Positions 7,292-16,506 of a DNA stretch of 64,000 bases are shown here, piece by piece. Made by a program: the position numbers and the translations under genes. Below the pieces are notes generated by a model that saw nothing but the letters and a program-made list of their open reading frames with translations, searched no databases and had not been told where the DNA came from. This stretch comes from Arthrobacter cupressi (GTDB lineage Bacteria; Actinomycetota; Actinomycetes; Actinomycetales; Micrococcaceae): positions 1 through 64,000 of the forward strand of contig NZ_FNEI01000002.1 of assembly GCF_900099975.1 (NCBI RefSeq), in the 5' to 3' direction. How positions within the stretch are numbered: position 1 is the stretch's first letter; each line of letters opens with the position of its first letter.

Positions 7292-8157
7292 GCGGAAGCA
7301 ACCCCGAGGTAGGAATCCAGGCGCCCGAGTTCCGGCTGCGAGGAATGCTGCCCCACGGCGTCGGCCCCTACTGCGTTGGCGGCGGCGAGGGCCTGCTCGT
7401 CGGACAGCCCGTTGCGCAGGCCCAGCACGAATGCGGCGCAGAAGGCATCGCCGGCGCCGATCGTGTTCACGACGGTGGCGCGGCGCCCGGCCGCGCGGGC
7501 CACTTCCTTGCCGTCCCGGAATAGCGCCGAGCCGTCCTTGCCGTAGGTCACGGCCACCAGGCGGGCCTGCGCCAGTTCGGGGATGAGTTCGTATTCGGTT
7601 TCGTTGACGATCACCAGGTCGCAGCGCTGCACCAGTTCGGCGGGCAGGGACTGGGCCGGTGCGGCGTTGAGGGCGAAGAAACCGGGGTGCCGGCGGGATG
7701 CTTCGACGACGACGTCCAGGCCCACTTCCAGTTGGCAGAGCAGGGTCTCGTCCTCGGCGAAGGCGACGCCTTCCAGGGACACTTCGGCGTTGGCGCCCGG
7801 GCACACGACGATCTGGTTCTCGCCGGCGCTGTCGACCACGATCAGCGCGGTTCCGGTAGGCGTGCTGCGGTGCGCGACGTCGGACACGTCCACGCCCGCG
7901 GCGGTGAGGGCATCGAGCATCTCGCGGCCGGCGTCGTCGTCGCCCACGGCGCCGATCATCCGGGCCGAGCCGTCCAGGCGCGCTGCCGCGGCGGCCTGGT
8001 TGGCGCCCTTGCCGCCCGGCTGCCTGCTCAGTGCGCCGCCGCCGATGGTTTCGCCCGCCGTCGGGAGGCGCTCAGCGGTGGCGATGAGGTCTAGGTTGAT
8101 GCTGCCGAGCACGGTGAGCGCGCGGTGGCGCGGCAGGAGGGGGTTCGAGGAAGTCAT
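7288..8157 (-). CDS. rbsK: Ribokinase (PfkB family)
   Basis: Ribokinase phosphorylates ribose to ribose-5-phosphate in the cytosol. The 289-residue protein has the N-terminal signature GSINLDLIATAERLP, PGGKGANQAAAAARL (residues about 45-60), the NETE motif (VIVNETEYELIP) and the C-terminal ATP/anion-hole motif NTIGAGDAFCAAF with the catalytic Asp. Two in-frame starts (8157, 8175) lie close together; neither has a strong Shine-Dalgarno. The divergent MFS transporter and nucleoside hydrolase genes complete a logical route: import of a ribonucleoside, cleavage to base plus ribose, and phosphorylation of ribose. The coupled GNAT gene follows. Confidence 0.9.
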   Translation of the reverse strand: MTSSNPLLPRHRALTVLGSINLDLIATAERLPTAGETIGGGALSRQPGGKGANQAAAAARLDGSARMIGAVGDDDAGREMLDALTAAGVDVSDVAHRSTPTGTALIVVDSAGENQIVVCPGANAEVSLEGVAFAEDETLLCQLEVGLDVVVEASRRHPGFFALNAAPAQSLPAELVQRCDLVIVNETEYELIPELAQARLVAVTYGKDGSALFRDGKEVARAAGRRATVVNTIGAGDAFCAAFVLGLRNGLSDEQALAAANAVGADAVGQHSSQPELGRLDSYLGVASA

Positions 8158-8169
8158 GGAGGACAGTGT

Positions 8170-8245
8170 AGTCATTTTCACATTTAAATGTTGTACTTGT
8201 TCGTAATACGTGCTTGTATAACAACTCGAATCCACTGAGGGTTCC
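8170..8245. promoter_or_regulatory. Divergent promoter/operator region between rbsK and the MFS gene
   Basis: This AT-rich stretch contains the perfect 12-bp palindrome ACATTTAAATGT and, further right, TTGTTCGTAATACGTGCTTGTATAACAA, with two CTTGT half-sites and a terminal TTGT...ACAA dyad. Such sites suit a LacI- or GntR-type repressor controlling both directions. No regulator gene is adjacent, so the protein is unknown. Confidence 0.5.
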
Positions 8246-8294
8246 CGTCATCCCCAACCCGACGAACCACACCCGACGAACAAGGGAGTTTGTT

Positions 8295-9734
8295 GTGATT
8301 TCCTCACCCGCCAACGCGCCCGCTCCGCAGGATGCCCCGCAGGACGCCGCCGTCGAACTGCCCGGTGCGCGCCGGCCCAGGGCCGCCATCCTCATCACCA
8401 CGCTCCTGCTGGGCGTGCTGTCCTTCCAGCTCAACGCCAGCATGGTGACTCCGGCGCTGCCGCAGATCGGCGCGCACTTCGGCGCCGACGCCGGCGCGGT
8501 GGCCCAGGTGCAGTCCATGTTCTTCCTGGCCGGCGCCATCTCCGGCCCCATCATGGGCCGCTGGAGCGACTTCATCGGCCGCCGCCGCGCGCTCCTGCTG
8601 GTCCTCGGCGTCATGGCCTTGGGCACCGTGCTCTGCCTGGCCGCGCCCAGCCTGACCCTCCTGGTGATCGGCCGCTTCCTCCAGGGCGTGTCCAGCGCCA
8701 TCTTCGCGCTCGCCTACATCGTGCTCCGCGAGAACCTCGACGCTCGCGCCTTCGGAACCTCGGTGGGCATCATCGCCGCGGTCAACGGCGGCGTGGCCGG
8801 CTTCGACGGCTACGCGGGCGGCTTGATGACCGAGGCCTTCGGCTTCCAGTCGATCTTCCTGGTGGTGCTCGGCCTCGCCGCCATCGCGGCCGTATGCATC
8901 ATCCGCATCGTCCCCGGCGGCCGTGCGGCAAACACCGGCGGCGGAAGCATGGACTGGTGGGGTGCGGCGTTCCTCTCGGTCTTCCTGGTCTGCCTGAGCT
9001 ACTTCGTCAGCACCGGATCCTCCGCCGGCTGGACCTCCGTCCCTGCGCTTGCCCTGCTGGCCGGAACCGTGGCCGCGTTCATCGCCTTCTGCGCCGCGGA
9101 AAAGCGCCGCAGCTCCCCGCTGATCGCCGTGCACCACCTGCGCTCCCGCCAGGTCTGGACCGTCATCGCCACCACCGTGCTCACCCTCGCCGGCATCTTC
9201 GCCATCATGAACTTCACAGTGGTGCTGCTCAGCCAGGACGGCAAGAACGGCTTCGGCCTCGGCGCGTCGCTCTCGGCCCTGCTCTTCCTGACCCCTGCCG
9301 CCCTGATCGGCGTCTTCGCGGCCCCGCTGGCGGGCTGGCTCACGGGCCGGGTTGGCTGGATCAGGACCCTGCGCATCGGCACCGCCCTGAGCCTGGCCTG
9401 TGCCGTGGCCGCGGCCTTCTTCGCCGACAACCAGTGGGCCGTGCTGGCCGCCGTCGCAGCCCTCGGCATCTTCTACAACGGCTTCTTCCTCACCTCGATC
9501 AACGGCCTGTCGGTGCTCCTCTCGCCCAAGGAAGCCCCGGGCTCCCTGCCCGGCATCAACGGCGCCTCCTTCGGCACCGGGGCGAGCCTCGGCGTCGTCC
9601 TCGTGGCACCCTTCGCCGGACTCGGCACCCAGGGCGGGTACGCCGTCGCGCTATGGATCTCGGTGGGCATCACCGCGGCGGCCCTGCTGGTCAGCCTCCT
9701 GGTCCCCGCGCCCGACGCCGACGCCGCCGCCTAA
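8295..9734 (+). CDS. MFS transporter, probable nucleoside (or ribose) permease
   Basis: This 479-residue membrane protein of the major facilitator superfamily has about 12-14 hydrophobic segments. Motif A in loop 2-3 reads GRWSDFIGRRRALL and motif C-like glycines follow. The start is GTG 8295, because AGGGAG lies 6 nt upstream; the longer frame from 8214 lacks a ribosome-binding site. It is followed 35 bp later by the nucleoside hydrolase gene and is divergent from ribokinase, so uptake of ribonucleosides is the most likely role. This rests on context only; the fold alone would also fit a DHA2-type drug exporter. Confidence 0.75.
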   Translation: MISSPANAPAPQDAPQDAAVELPGARRPRAAILITTLLLGVLSFQLNASMVTPALPQIGAHFGADAGAVAQVQSMFFLAGAISGPIMGRWSDFIGRRRALLLVLGVMALGTVLCLAAPSLTLLVIGRFLQGVSSAIFALAYIVLRENLDARAFGTSVGIIAAVNGGVAGFDGYAGGLMTEAFGFQSIFLVVLGLAAIAAVCIIRIVPGGRAANTGGGSMDWWGAAFLSVFLVCLSYFVSTGSSAGWTSVPALALLAGTVAAFIAFCAAEKRRSSPLIAVHHLRSRQVWTVIATTVLTLAGIFAIMNFTVVLLSQDGKNGFGLGASLSALLFLTPAALIGVFAAPLAGWLTGRVGWIRTLRIGTALSLACAVAAAFFADNQWAVLAAVAALGIFYNGFFLTSINGLSVLLSPKEAPGSLPGINGASFGTGASLGVVLVAPFAGLGTQGGYAVALWISVGITAAALLVSLLVPAPDADAAA

Positions 9735-9769
9735 GCCCGCATCCTCCCAACAGAAAGCGATACCCAGAC

Positions 9770-10762
9770 ATGCTGCCCTTCTACCTGGACTGCGACACCG
9801 GAATCGACGACGCCCTGGCCCTGGCCTACCTGCTCGCCGCGCCGGAAGCCCGGCTGCTCGGCATCGGCACCGTCAGCGGGAATGTCGCGGCCGCCACCGG
9901 CGCCGTGAACACGCTTGACCTGCTGCGCCTGGCCGGCCGGCCGGAGATCCCGGTGGCCGTGGGGGCGCACGACTTCCAGGCCCGGGCGTTCGACGGCGGA
10001 GCGCCGCACGTGCACGGCGCCAACGGAATCGGCGGCGTGGCATTGCCCAAGGCCGAGGCCGCGCCGCTGGCCGAATCCGCTGCCGAAATGCTGGTTCGCC
10101 TCGCCCGCGAAAACGCCGGCGAACTGCGCGTGCTGGCCATCGGCCCGCTGACCAACATCGCTGAGGCCCTGCGCCTGGAACCGCGGCTGCCCGAACTGGT
10201 CGCCGAGATCACCATCATGGGCGGCGCCGCCATGGTTCCGGGCAACATCAGCCCGCTGGCCGAAGCCAACATCGGCAACGATCCCGAGGCCGCCCGCGAA
10301 GTCCTCGCATCACCATGGAACATCAAGCTGGTGCCGCTGGACGTAACCATGAGCAACGTCCTGGAAGAGGAGCACCGCCTGGAACTGCTCGCCTCGGACA
10401 GCCCGCTGGCCCGCGCCCTGGGCGAAATGCTCGGCTACTACTACCGCTTCTACGAGGGCATCTTCGGCCGCGCGTGCTCCGCCATGCACGATCCCCTCGC
10501 CGCCGCGGTGGCCGTGGACGCCGTCGCACTGCGTACTGCGCCGGTGGTCCATGTGGAGGTCGACGCCGGCGACGGACCCGGCCGCGGGCAGACGGTCTGC
10601 GACCTGCGCGGCGTGCACCTGGGCTACCCGGAACAGCCCGGCGCCCATTGCCAGGTGGTCCTGGAACTCGAAGAGGACTTCGCCCCGCACCTGATGGCGG
10701 CGCTGCTGGCTCCCGTGCCGGCTGCGTCCGTGCCGCTTGCCCCGGTGGCTGCCGGGGCCTGA
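9770..10762 (+). CDS. Inosine-uridine preferring nucleoside hydrolase
   Basis: This 330-residue enzyme hydrolyses the N-glycosidic bond of ribonucleosides, giving ribose and a free base. The N-terminal Ca2+-binding Asp cluster is present as DCDTGIDD (residues 7-14). The downstream motifs GPLTNIAEAL and the IMGGAAMVPGNISPLAEANIGNDPEAA block (binding ribose through N and E/D residues) are intact, and the C-terminal Asp of MHDPLAAA completes the metal site. It starts at ATG 9770, 35 bp after the MFS gene, and is co-directional with it. With ribokinase on the opposite strand this forms a nucleoside salvage unit. The base specificity cannot be read from the sequence. Confidence 0.92.
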   Translation: MLPFYLDCDTGIDDALALAYLLAAPEARLLGIGTVSGNVAAATGAVNTLDLLRLAGRPEIPVAVGAHDFQARAFDGGAPHVHGANGIGGVALPKAEAAPLAESAAEMLVRLARENAGELRVLAIGPLTNIAEALRLEPRLPELVAEITIMGGAAMVPGNISPLAEANIGNDPEAAREVLASPWNIKLVPLDVTMSNVLEEEHRLELLASDSPLARALGEMLGYYYRFYEGIFGRACSAMHDPLAAAVAVDAVALRTAPVVHVEVDAGDGPGRGQTVCDLRGVHLGYPEQPGAHCQVVLELEEDFAPHLMAALLAPVPAASVPLAPVAAGA

Positions 10763-10780
10763 GCCCGCACCAGCTCCGGA

Positions 10781-10822
10781 GGGACATGTCCATGCCTCGC
10801 ATTGCCGGGGTGGACATGTCCC
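10781..10822. promoter_or_regulatory. Paired GGACATGTCC palindromes upstream of the Lrp-type gene
   Basis: The perfect 10-bp palindrome GGACATGTCC occurs at 10782-10791 and 10812-10821, 30 bp apart (about three helical turns). The extended arms GGGACATGTCCA and TGGACATGTCCC are themselves inverted repeats. This could be an autoregulatory operator of the Lrp protein or a hairpin terminator of the nucleoside hydrolase operon. GGACATGTCC also occurs at 20568-20577. Confidence 0.55.
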
Positions 10823-10848
10823 TTTGCGGCATAATCGGGTGGATGGTC

Positions 10849-11814
10849 ATGAACGCACCTTCGCGCGAACTGGACGGGCTGGACCGGCGGATTGTTGCCG
10901 CCCTCCAGGTCAATGGCCGCGCCTCGTGGCGGCGCATCGCCGAGGTGCTGGGGGAGTCCTTCAGTACCGTGACCCGGCGCGGCATGGCCCTGCTGGAATC
11001 CGGCACCGTGCGGGTCGCCGGGCTCGTCACGCTCGGTCCCACCCACCTGGTGGAGGTCCAGTGCGAGCCGGCGAAACTGGCAGGCATCGCCGAGGAACTC
11101 GCCAAGGACCCGGACGCCAACTTCCTGTACGCCCTCACCAGCCCCACCCGGCTGCTGTTCGAGGTCCAGGCGCGCCCGGGCCGGCTCTCCAGCCTGGTGC
11201 TGGAGGAGCTTCCCGCGCTCGACGGCGTCACGCAGGTGAATGCCTGGCCCCTCCTTGAGTACTTCCGCACCGTGGCCGAGTGGCACCCCGGACCCGTCAC
11301 CGCCGAGGAAACCGCGGCCCTGCAGGACTTCCCGGTGCCGGTGACCCGGCCGAGTGCCAGCGCCATCCTCGACGACGTCGACACCCGCCTGGTGCAGTTG
11401 CTCGTTGAGGACGGACGCGTCCCGGTGGCCGAACTCGGCGAAGCCGTGGGGCTGTCCGCCCCGGCCGTGCGGCGCCGCCTCAACACCCTGTTCGAAAACG
11501 GAAACCTGAGCGTCCGCGCCATCGTCGAACCCGCGGACATCGGCCTGCCGATCGAGGCGGTTATCTGGGTGCGCACCGCACCCGCGGACGTCGCCGACGT
11601 CGGCCGCCTCCTCGGCGGCGAACCCGCCGTGCGCTATGCCGCCATGGCCCTGGGCGAGTTCCAGCTCATGGCCAACGTGACCCTCCCGAGCCTGAACGAG
11701 CTGCGCGCCTTCCTGCTCGAGTCGCCCTGGGCGGAACGTGCCCTCGCCGTGCGCAGTTCCCTGGTGGTCCGCGCGTACAAGCGCGGCGGCGTGCGCATGC
11801 CGGACCCTTCCTGA
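10849..11814 (+). CDS. Lrp/AsnC family transcriptional regulator (double-length)
   Basis: This 321-residue protein is twice the usual Lrp length. It has an N-terminal AsnC-type helix-turn-helix (LDGLDRRIVAALQVNGRASWRRIAEVLGESFSTVTRRG), a ligand-sensing RAM-like domain, and then a second AsnC-type HTH near residue 185 (LDDVDTRLVQLLVEDGRVPVAELGEAVGLSAPAVRRRLN) followed by another RAM-like domain. Such two-unit Lrp proteins are common in actinobacteria. The start at 10849 has GGTGG 6 nt upstream; 10843 is an in-frame alternative. It sits between the nucleoside hydrolase gene and the amidase operon, in the same direction, and may control the latter. Effector unknown. Confidence 0.85.
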   Translation: MNAPSRELDGLDRRIVAALQVNGRASWRRIAEVLGESFSTVTRRGMALLESGTVRVAGLVTLGPTHLVEVQCEPAKLAGIAEELAKDPDANFLYALTSPTRLLFEVQARPGRLSSLVLEELPALDGVTQVNAWPLLEYFRTVAEWHPGPVTAEETAALQDFPVPVTRPSASAILDDVDTRLVQLLVEDGRVPVAELGEAVGLSAPAVRRRLNTLFENGNLSVRAIVEPADIGLPIEAVIWVRTAPADVADVGRLLGGEPAVRYAAMALGEFQLMANVTLPSLNELRAFLLESPWAERALAVRSSLVVRAYKRGGVRMPDPS

Positions 11815-12030
11815 TTCCAGCGTTCCGCTGATTCCGCGCTGACCCGCTGCTGCTTCCGCGCGCCGGCCGCGTCACGCCCGGCAGTTTTTCCGGGCCCCCG
11901 ACGGCGTTCTGCCGCGCCTTTCCGCGGCCCGCTCGGCTGCTGCATGCCCAAAGCCTGCCCCGCGTGACGCTGCCGCGCCCGAAAGAAACTTTCCGCGCAC
12001 CCCTAGCCAAACGTGACACGCGCCACTATG

Positions 12031-12099
12031 GTGATTCATTAACTCCAACAGAGCCAAATAAACGGCTCAAATGGAAACCAAGCAAAGGCTCAATGAATC
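12031..12099. promoter_or_regulatory. Inverted repeat TGATTCATT...AATGAATCA before the amidase operon
   Basis: Nine-base arms TGATTCATT (12031-12039) and AATGAATCA (12091-12099) flank 51 bp of A/T-rich sequence that also contains GCC-N7-GGC. The right arm runs into the ATG of the amidase gene. It could be a looping operator or a leader hairpin that occludes the start codon. The rest of the 285-bp gap (11815-12099) has no gene that I can support. Confidence 0.45.
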
Positions 12100-13527
12100 A
12101 TGACGAATGAACTGGTGTACCGCGGGGCTGTGGAGCTCGCAGCGCTCCTGCGCTCCCGCGAGGTATCCGCCGTCGAGGTGCTCGAAGCCCACCTCGAGCA
12201 GATCGACCGCCTCAACCCCCTCGTGAACGCCGTGGTCACCATGGACGAAGATGGTGCCCGCGCCGCCGCGGCCGAGGCCGACCGCCGGCTCGCCGCCGGC
12301 GTTCCCACAGGGCCGTTGCACGGGTTGCCCATCAGCTTCAAGGACACCGCCCAGACGGCCGGGATGCGGACCACCTTCGGGCATCCGCGCCATGCGGACT
12401 TCGTCCCGGGCACGAACGACCTGCACGTCCAGCGCATCCTGGACGCCGGCGCCATCCGTGTTGGCAAGACCAACGTGCCGGAGTACGCGGCCGGCTCGCA
12501 CACCTTCAACCGGCTCTTCGGCGCCACCCGGAACCCCTACGACCCGTCCAAGTCGGCCGGCGGCAGCAGCGGCGGCGCCGCGGCAGCCCTGGCATCCGGC
12601 TTCCAGCCGATCGCCGATGGCAGCGACATGGGCGGCTCCCTGCGCAACCCGGCGTCGTTCTGCAACGTGGTGGGCCTGCGCCCGACCCCGGGCATGGTGC
12701 CCAACACCGACGGCGGCAACGTCTTCTTCCCGCTGGGCGTCGCCGGCCCGATGGGCCGCACCGCGGAGGACGCCGCCCTCTTGTTCTCGGCCATGCGCGG
12801 CGCCACGCCGGACGACCCCTTCTCCTTCTTCCCGGCAGAGGAAACGCACGCCGGCGAGCCGTCCCCGCAGGACTTCGCCGGACTGCGCATCGCCTACGCC
12901 CCCACCCTCGGCGGCCGGATTCCGGTGGCCCGGGAAGTCCTGGACGTGCTCGACCCCCAGGCCAAGGTGCTGGCGGAACTCGGCGCCCACGTCGAACTCG
13001 ATTGCCCGGACCTGGACGGCTCCGAGGAAGTCTTCCGGGTCCTTCGGGCGGCCAGCTTCCACGCCGCCTGGGGCGATGACCTCGACGCCGACCCCGGCCT
13101 GTTCAACCACTTCCTCGCCGGAAACATCCGCGACGGCGCCAAGCTGAGCGGGCGCGACGTGTTCCGTGCCGAGGAAGGAATGACCCGCCTCATCCGCAAG
13201 GCGGCGGAGTTCTTCACCCGCTACGACCTCGTGATTGCACCGGCCTCCCAGCTGGCACCGTTCGACGCGGACCTCGAATACCCCACCCAGATCGAGGGGC
13301 AGCAACTCGAAAACTACCTCGACTGGATGCGTGCCCCGTACCTGTTCACCCCGCTGGGACTCCCGGCCCTGTCCGTCCCGGCCGGCTTCACGCCGTCGGG
13401 CCTTCCCGTCGGCCTCCAGATGATCGGCGCGCGCGGCAGCGATGTCCGCCTGCTCCGACTCGCCTCGGCCTTCGAACAACTCTCATCCTGCTCAGCCGTT
13501 CACCCCCAAGGAGCTGCAGTCCTATGA
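12100..13527 (+). CDS. Amidase signature family amidase
   Basis: This 475-residue hydrolase cleaves C-N bonds of amides using the Ser-cisSer-Lys triad. The Lys is in LPISFKDTAQTAG (near residue 80), the cis-Ser in the SAGGSSGGAAAALASG signature block, and the nucleophilic Ser in DGSDMGGSLRNPA. No signal peptide. GatB/GatC partners are absent and the enzyme heads a metabolic operon, so it is a catabolic amidase and not the tRNA amidotransferase subunit. Its stop overlaps the next start by 4 nt (ATGA). The substrate is unknown; the downstream CoA-transferase and carboxyltransferase suggest that the released acid is activated to a CoA thioester. Confidence 0.88.
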   Translation: MTNELVYRGAVELAALLRSREVSAVEVLEAHLEQIDRLNPLVNAVVTMDEDGARAAAAEADRRLAAGVPTGPLHGLPISFKDTAQTAGMRTTFGHPRHADFVPGTNDLHVQRILDAGAIRVGKTNVPEYAAGSHTFNRLFGATRNPYDPSKSAGGSSGGAAAALASGFQPIADGSDMGGSLRNPASFCNVVGLRPTPGMVPNTDGGNVFFPLGVAGPMGRTAEDAALLFSAMRGATPDDPFSFFPAEETHAGEPSPQDFAGLRIAYAPTLGGRIPVAREVLDVLDPQAKVLAELGAHVELDCPDLDGSEEVFRVLRAASFHAAWGDDLDADPGLFNHFLAGNIRDGAKLSGRDVFRAEEGMTRLIRKAAEFFTRYDLVIAPASQLAPFDADLEYPTQIEGQQLENYLDWMRAPYLFTPLGLPALSVPAGFTPSGLPVGLQMIGARGSDVRLLRLASAFEQLSSCSAVHPQGAAVL

Positions 13528-13811
13528 GTACCGTCCTCGCATCACCCAAGCGGCTTGCCATCGCCGCCGTCCCCATCCTCGGCATGATCGCCACCCCCTT
13601 CCTGCCCTTCGTTTCCACCCCCACCCTGTGGCTCGGCCTGCCCGCCGCGATCGTCTGGATGGGCCTGATGATCATCGCCACGGTGGCCGCCCTGCAGATC
13701 ATCGAACGCAGCTACCTGCGCGAAGGCGGCGCCGAACTGGACCGGCTCGAACTTGAGCTGTCCGAACAGCGCCGGGCCGCACTCGAACCGAACGGACCGG
13801 AGGCCCACTGA
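13524..13811 (+). CDS. DUF3311-type small membrane protein
   Basis: This 95-residue protein has two hydrophobic segments (about residues 11-31 and 37-60) followed by a charged amphipathic tail (RLELELSEQRRAALEP). Its start overlaps the amidase stop by 4 nt and its stop overlaps the ATG of the sodium symporter. The family is usually encoded immediately before sodium:solute symporters, so it is probably a small accessory subunit of the transporter, similar to the yhdT-panF arrangement. Function by direct test is not known to me. Confidence 0.8.
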   Translation: MSTVLASPKRLAIAAVPILGMIATPFLPFVSTPTLWLGLPAAIVWMGLMIIATVAALQIIERSYLREGGAELDRLELELSEQRRAALEPNGPEAH

Positions 13812-15265
13812 TGCTCACAGTCGCCATCATCATCGGAATCATCGGCATCGGTGCCCTCGGCATTGCGGGCCGCCGCCGCCAGACCGAACTTTCCGGCTGG
13901 ACGGTCGGAAAGCGCGACCTGCCCCGCTGGACCACCTGGTTCCTGCAGGCCGGCGAGTCCCTGACCACCTTCAGTTTCCTCGGCCTGGCGGGCATCGCCT
14001 TCGGCGGCGGCGTCGCCGCGCTCTTCGCGGTGGCCTACCTGACCATCACCTGCATCCTCCAGTACTTCGTGATCCCGCGGCAGCGCGAACTCGGCGCGCA
14101 CCGCGGCTACCTGACCATGGCGGACTTTTTCGCGGACCGCTTCAAGAGCAAGTCCCTCGGCAAAACCGTGGCCCTGGTGGGCGCCGTCTTCCTCATCCCG
14201 TACCTGCAGCTGCAAATCACCGGCCTCGGCCTGATCGTCCAGCTGGCCACGGGCAGCGAATCCGCCCGCGGGTACAGCATGGCCGTGGCAAGCGTCCTGG
14301 TGGTCGTCTTCGTCATCTGGGCCGGCATCCGGGGCCTCGCCAAGGTGGCGATCTTCAAGGACTTCGCCATGCTCGCGGCCCTCGTGATCGTCCTGGCCGG
14401 CGTGATCGCGGGCATCGGCGGCATCCCGGACATCTTCGCCAAGGTCATCGACACCGCCCCGGACTACCTCACCATCACCCGGCCCGGCTTCGACGCCACC
14501 TTCTGGGTGACCTCGGTGATCGTCACCAGCATCGGCGCGGGCCTGAACACCTTCCCGCACCTGTGGCCGCCGGTCCTTGCTGCCAAGAGCGGCGCCGTGC
14601 TCCGGGACAACGTCAAGTGGCTTGCCATCTACCAGTTCCTGCTCCTCATCCCCATCACCGCAGGCATCGCCGCCACCCTCATCCTCGACCCGGCGACCAA
14701 GGGCAACCAGGTCCTGCTGAGCGTCGCCCAGCACACCCTGCCCGAGCCCCTCATCGCCGTGATCGCGATCGGCGGCGCGGCTGCCGCCATGGTCCCCGCC
14801 GGCGCCATCGCCATGGGCATCTCCTCGCTGGTCTCCAACAACCTGCTCACGGTCAAGAACCCCAAGCTGCGGTTCCGGCTCAACCATGTGGTGGTCGCCG
14901 TCGCCGTCGGCCTGGCCCTGGCGTTCGGGCTGGCGAAGTCGGACATCGGCGCGCTGCTGCTGCTCACCTACGGGGGCCTCACCCAGTTGGCGCCCGCCGT
15001 CGCGATCGCCATTGGCCGCAAGGTGCGCGTCGGCGCGGTCCCGGTCAACCTGGGCATCATCACCGGCACGCTCACGGTCGCCGTCATCACCTTCGGGAAC
15101 ATCCCCACGGGCGGCGTGGATTCGGGCCTGATCGCCCTCGCCCCGAACCTGTTGGTCCTCGTCATTGGGGAGTTCATCCGGCGCCGCCGCAACCCGCTGG
15201 CGGTCCGGGACACCGCGGACGACGATTCACTCGGCGCACGCCCGGCAGTAGGAGCCCAGGCATGA
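13811..15265 (+). CDS. Sodium:solute symporter (SSS family), carboxylate-type
   Basis: This 484-residue inner-membrane Na+/solute symporter has about 13 hydrophobic segments. The family features GWTVGKRDLPRWTTWFLQAGESLTTFSFLGLAG in the first helices and an ADFFADRF loop resemble the PanF/MctP (pantothenate or monocarboxylate) branch. The ATG overlaps the DUF3311 stop (TGATG), and its stop overlaps the CoA-transferase start (ATGA), so the genes are translated as a chain. The likely cargo is a carboxylate or carboxamide used by the amidase and CoA-transferase. Confidence 0.88.
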   Translation: MLTVAIIIGIIGIGALGIAGRRRQTELSGWTVGKRDLPRWTTWFLQAGESLTTFSFLGLAGIAFGGGVAALFAVAYLTITCILQYFVIPRQRELGAHRGYLTMADFFADRFKSKSLGKTVALVGAVFLIPYLQLQITGLGLIVQLATGSESARGYSMAVASVLVVVFVIWAGIRGLAKVAIFKDFAMLAALVIVLAGVIAGIGGIPDIFAKVIDTAPDYLTITRPGFDATFWVTSVIVTSIGAGLNTFPHLWPPVLAAKSGAVLRDNVKWLAIYQFLLLIPITAGIAATLILDPATKGNQVLLSVAQHTLPEPLIAVIAIGGAAAAMVPAGAIAMGISSLVSNNLLTVKNPKLRFRLNHVVVAVAVGLALAFGLAKSDIGALLLLTYGGLTQLAPAVAIAIGRKVRVGAVPVNLGIITGTLTVAVITFGNIPTGGVDSGLIALAPNLLVLVIGEFIRRRRNPLAVRDTADDDSLGARPAVGAQA

Positions 15266-16506
15266 CCGGCCCAGGCATGACGGCCGCCGCAACAGGACCA
15301 CTGGACGGCAAGCTCGTCGTCGACCTCTCCCGCGCGCTCGCCGGGCCGCACGCCGGCATGATGCTCGGCGACCTCGGCGCCCGCGTCATCAAGGTGGAGA
15401 ACCCCGACGGCGGCGACGACACCCGCGGCTGGGGGCCGCCCTTCGTGGACACCCCGGAAGGCCGTGAGTCGACGTACTTCCTCTCCTGCAACCGCAACAA
15501 GGAATCCCTGCGCCTGGACCTGAAGTCCGGGGACGGCAAGGAAACCCTCCGCGAACTCCTGCGCCGTGCGGACGTCCTGATCGAAAACTTCCGCCCCGGC
15601 ACCCTGGACCGGTTGGGCTTCGACCCCGCCACCCTGGAGGAGCTCAACCCGCGGCTGGTGGTGCTGGCCATCAGCGGGTTCGGACACGACGGCCCGGAAG
15701 GCCGCCGCGCCGGCTACGACCAGATCGCCCAGGGCGAGGCCGGCCTCATGTCCCTCACCGGCTCCGGCCCCGACGAGCTGCAGCGTGTGGGCGTGCCGAT
15801 CGGCGACGTGCTGGCCGGAATCCACGGCGCCTACGGAGTGCTCGCGGCGCTGCTCGAACGCGAACAGACCGGCCGGGGCAAGACGGTCCGCACCTCCCTG
15901 CTCTCCTCGATCGTGGGCGTGCTGGCCTTCCAGGGAACCCGCTGGACCGTGGGCGGCCAGGTGCCGCAGGCCCAGGGGAACCACCATCCGTCCATCGCGC
16001 CGTACGGGCTCTTCCGCTGCGCCGGCGGGGCCGTGCAGATTGCCGTCGGCTCCGAGGGGCTCTGGCAGCGGTTCGCCGCCGAGTTTGGCCTACCTACCGC
16101 TGACGAACGCTGGAAGGACAACCAGTCCCGCGTCGGCAACCGGGCGGCGTTGATCGAGGCCATTGAGGCCGTGTTCGCCGACACCGGCTCGGAGGAACTA
16201 CTCACGCGGCTGGAACTGGCAGGCATTCCCGCTGGCCGGGTCCGGACCTTGGACGAGGTCTTCGCCTGGGAACAGACGCGCAGCCAGCACCTGCTCCTGG
16301 ACATCGAGCACCCCACGCTCGGCCGGATCGAGGTCCCGGGCTCGCCGTTGCGCTTCTTCGACGGGGACGGCACCGAAACCACCCGCCTGCGGCACGGCGC
16401 CCCTCCGCGCCTGGGCGAGCACGACCACAGCATCCGGGCCTGGCTGGACGAGCGCGCGCTGCTCGGCGCCTCGGGCGCGGGCGTCTCCGGAACGGGAACA
16501 CCATGA
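15262..16506 (+). CDS. Family III CoA-transferase (CaiB/BaiF)
   Basis: This 414-residue cytosolic enzyme moves CoA between acids. The class III pattern is visible: VVDLSRALAGPHAGMMLGDLGARVIKVENPDGGDDTR at the N-terminus, and the LIENFRPG motif (residues about 108-115). An Asp in the RRAGYDQIAQGEAGLMS block corresponds to the catalytic Asp. The operon has four overlapping junctions (3524 pattern ATGA); this start overlaps the symporter stop and its stop overlaps the carboxyltransferase start. CoA donor and acceptor are unknown; formyl-CoA, carnitine and succinyl-CoA-dependent members look alike. Confidence 0.88.
   Translation: MTGPGMTAAATGPLDGKLVVDLSRALAGPHAGMMLGDLGARVIKVENPDGGDDTRGWGPPFVDTPEGRESTYFLSCNRNKESLRLDLKSGDGKETLRELLRRADVLIENFRPGTLDRLGFDPATLEELNPRLVVLAISGFGHDGPEGRRAGYDQIAQGEAGLMSLTGSGPDELQRVGVPIGDVLAGIHGAYGVLAALLEREQTGRGKTVRTSLLSSIVGVLAFQGTRWTVGGQVPQAQGNHHPSIAPYGLFRCAGGAVQIAVGSEGLWQRFAAEFGLPTADERWKDNQSRVGNRAALIEAIEAVFADTGSEELLTRLELAGIPAGRVRTLDEVFAWEQTRSQHLLLDIEHPTLGRIEVPGSPLRFFDGDGTETTRLRHGAPPRLGEHDHSIRAWLDERALLGASGAGVSGTGTP

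Noticed and set aside
12067..13479. A 470-codon minus-strand frame
   Set aside because: It is antisense to the amidase, which has its full catalytic triad.
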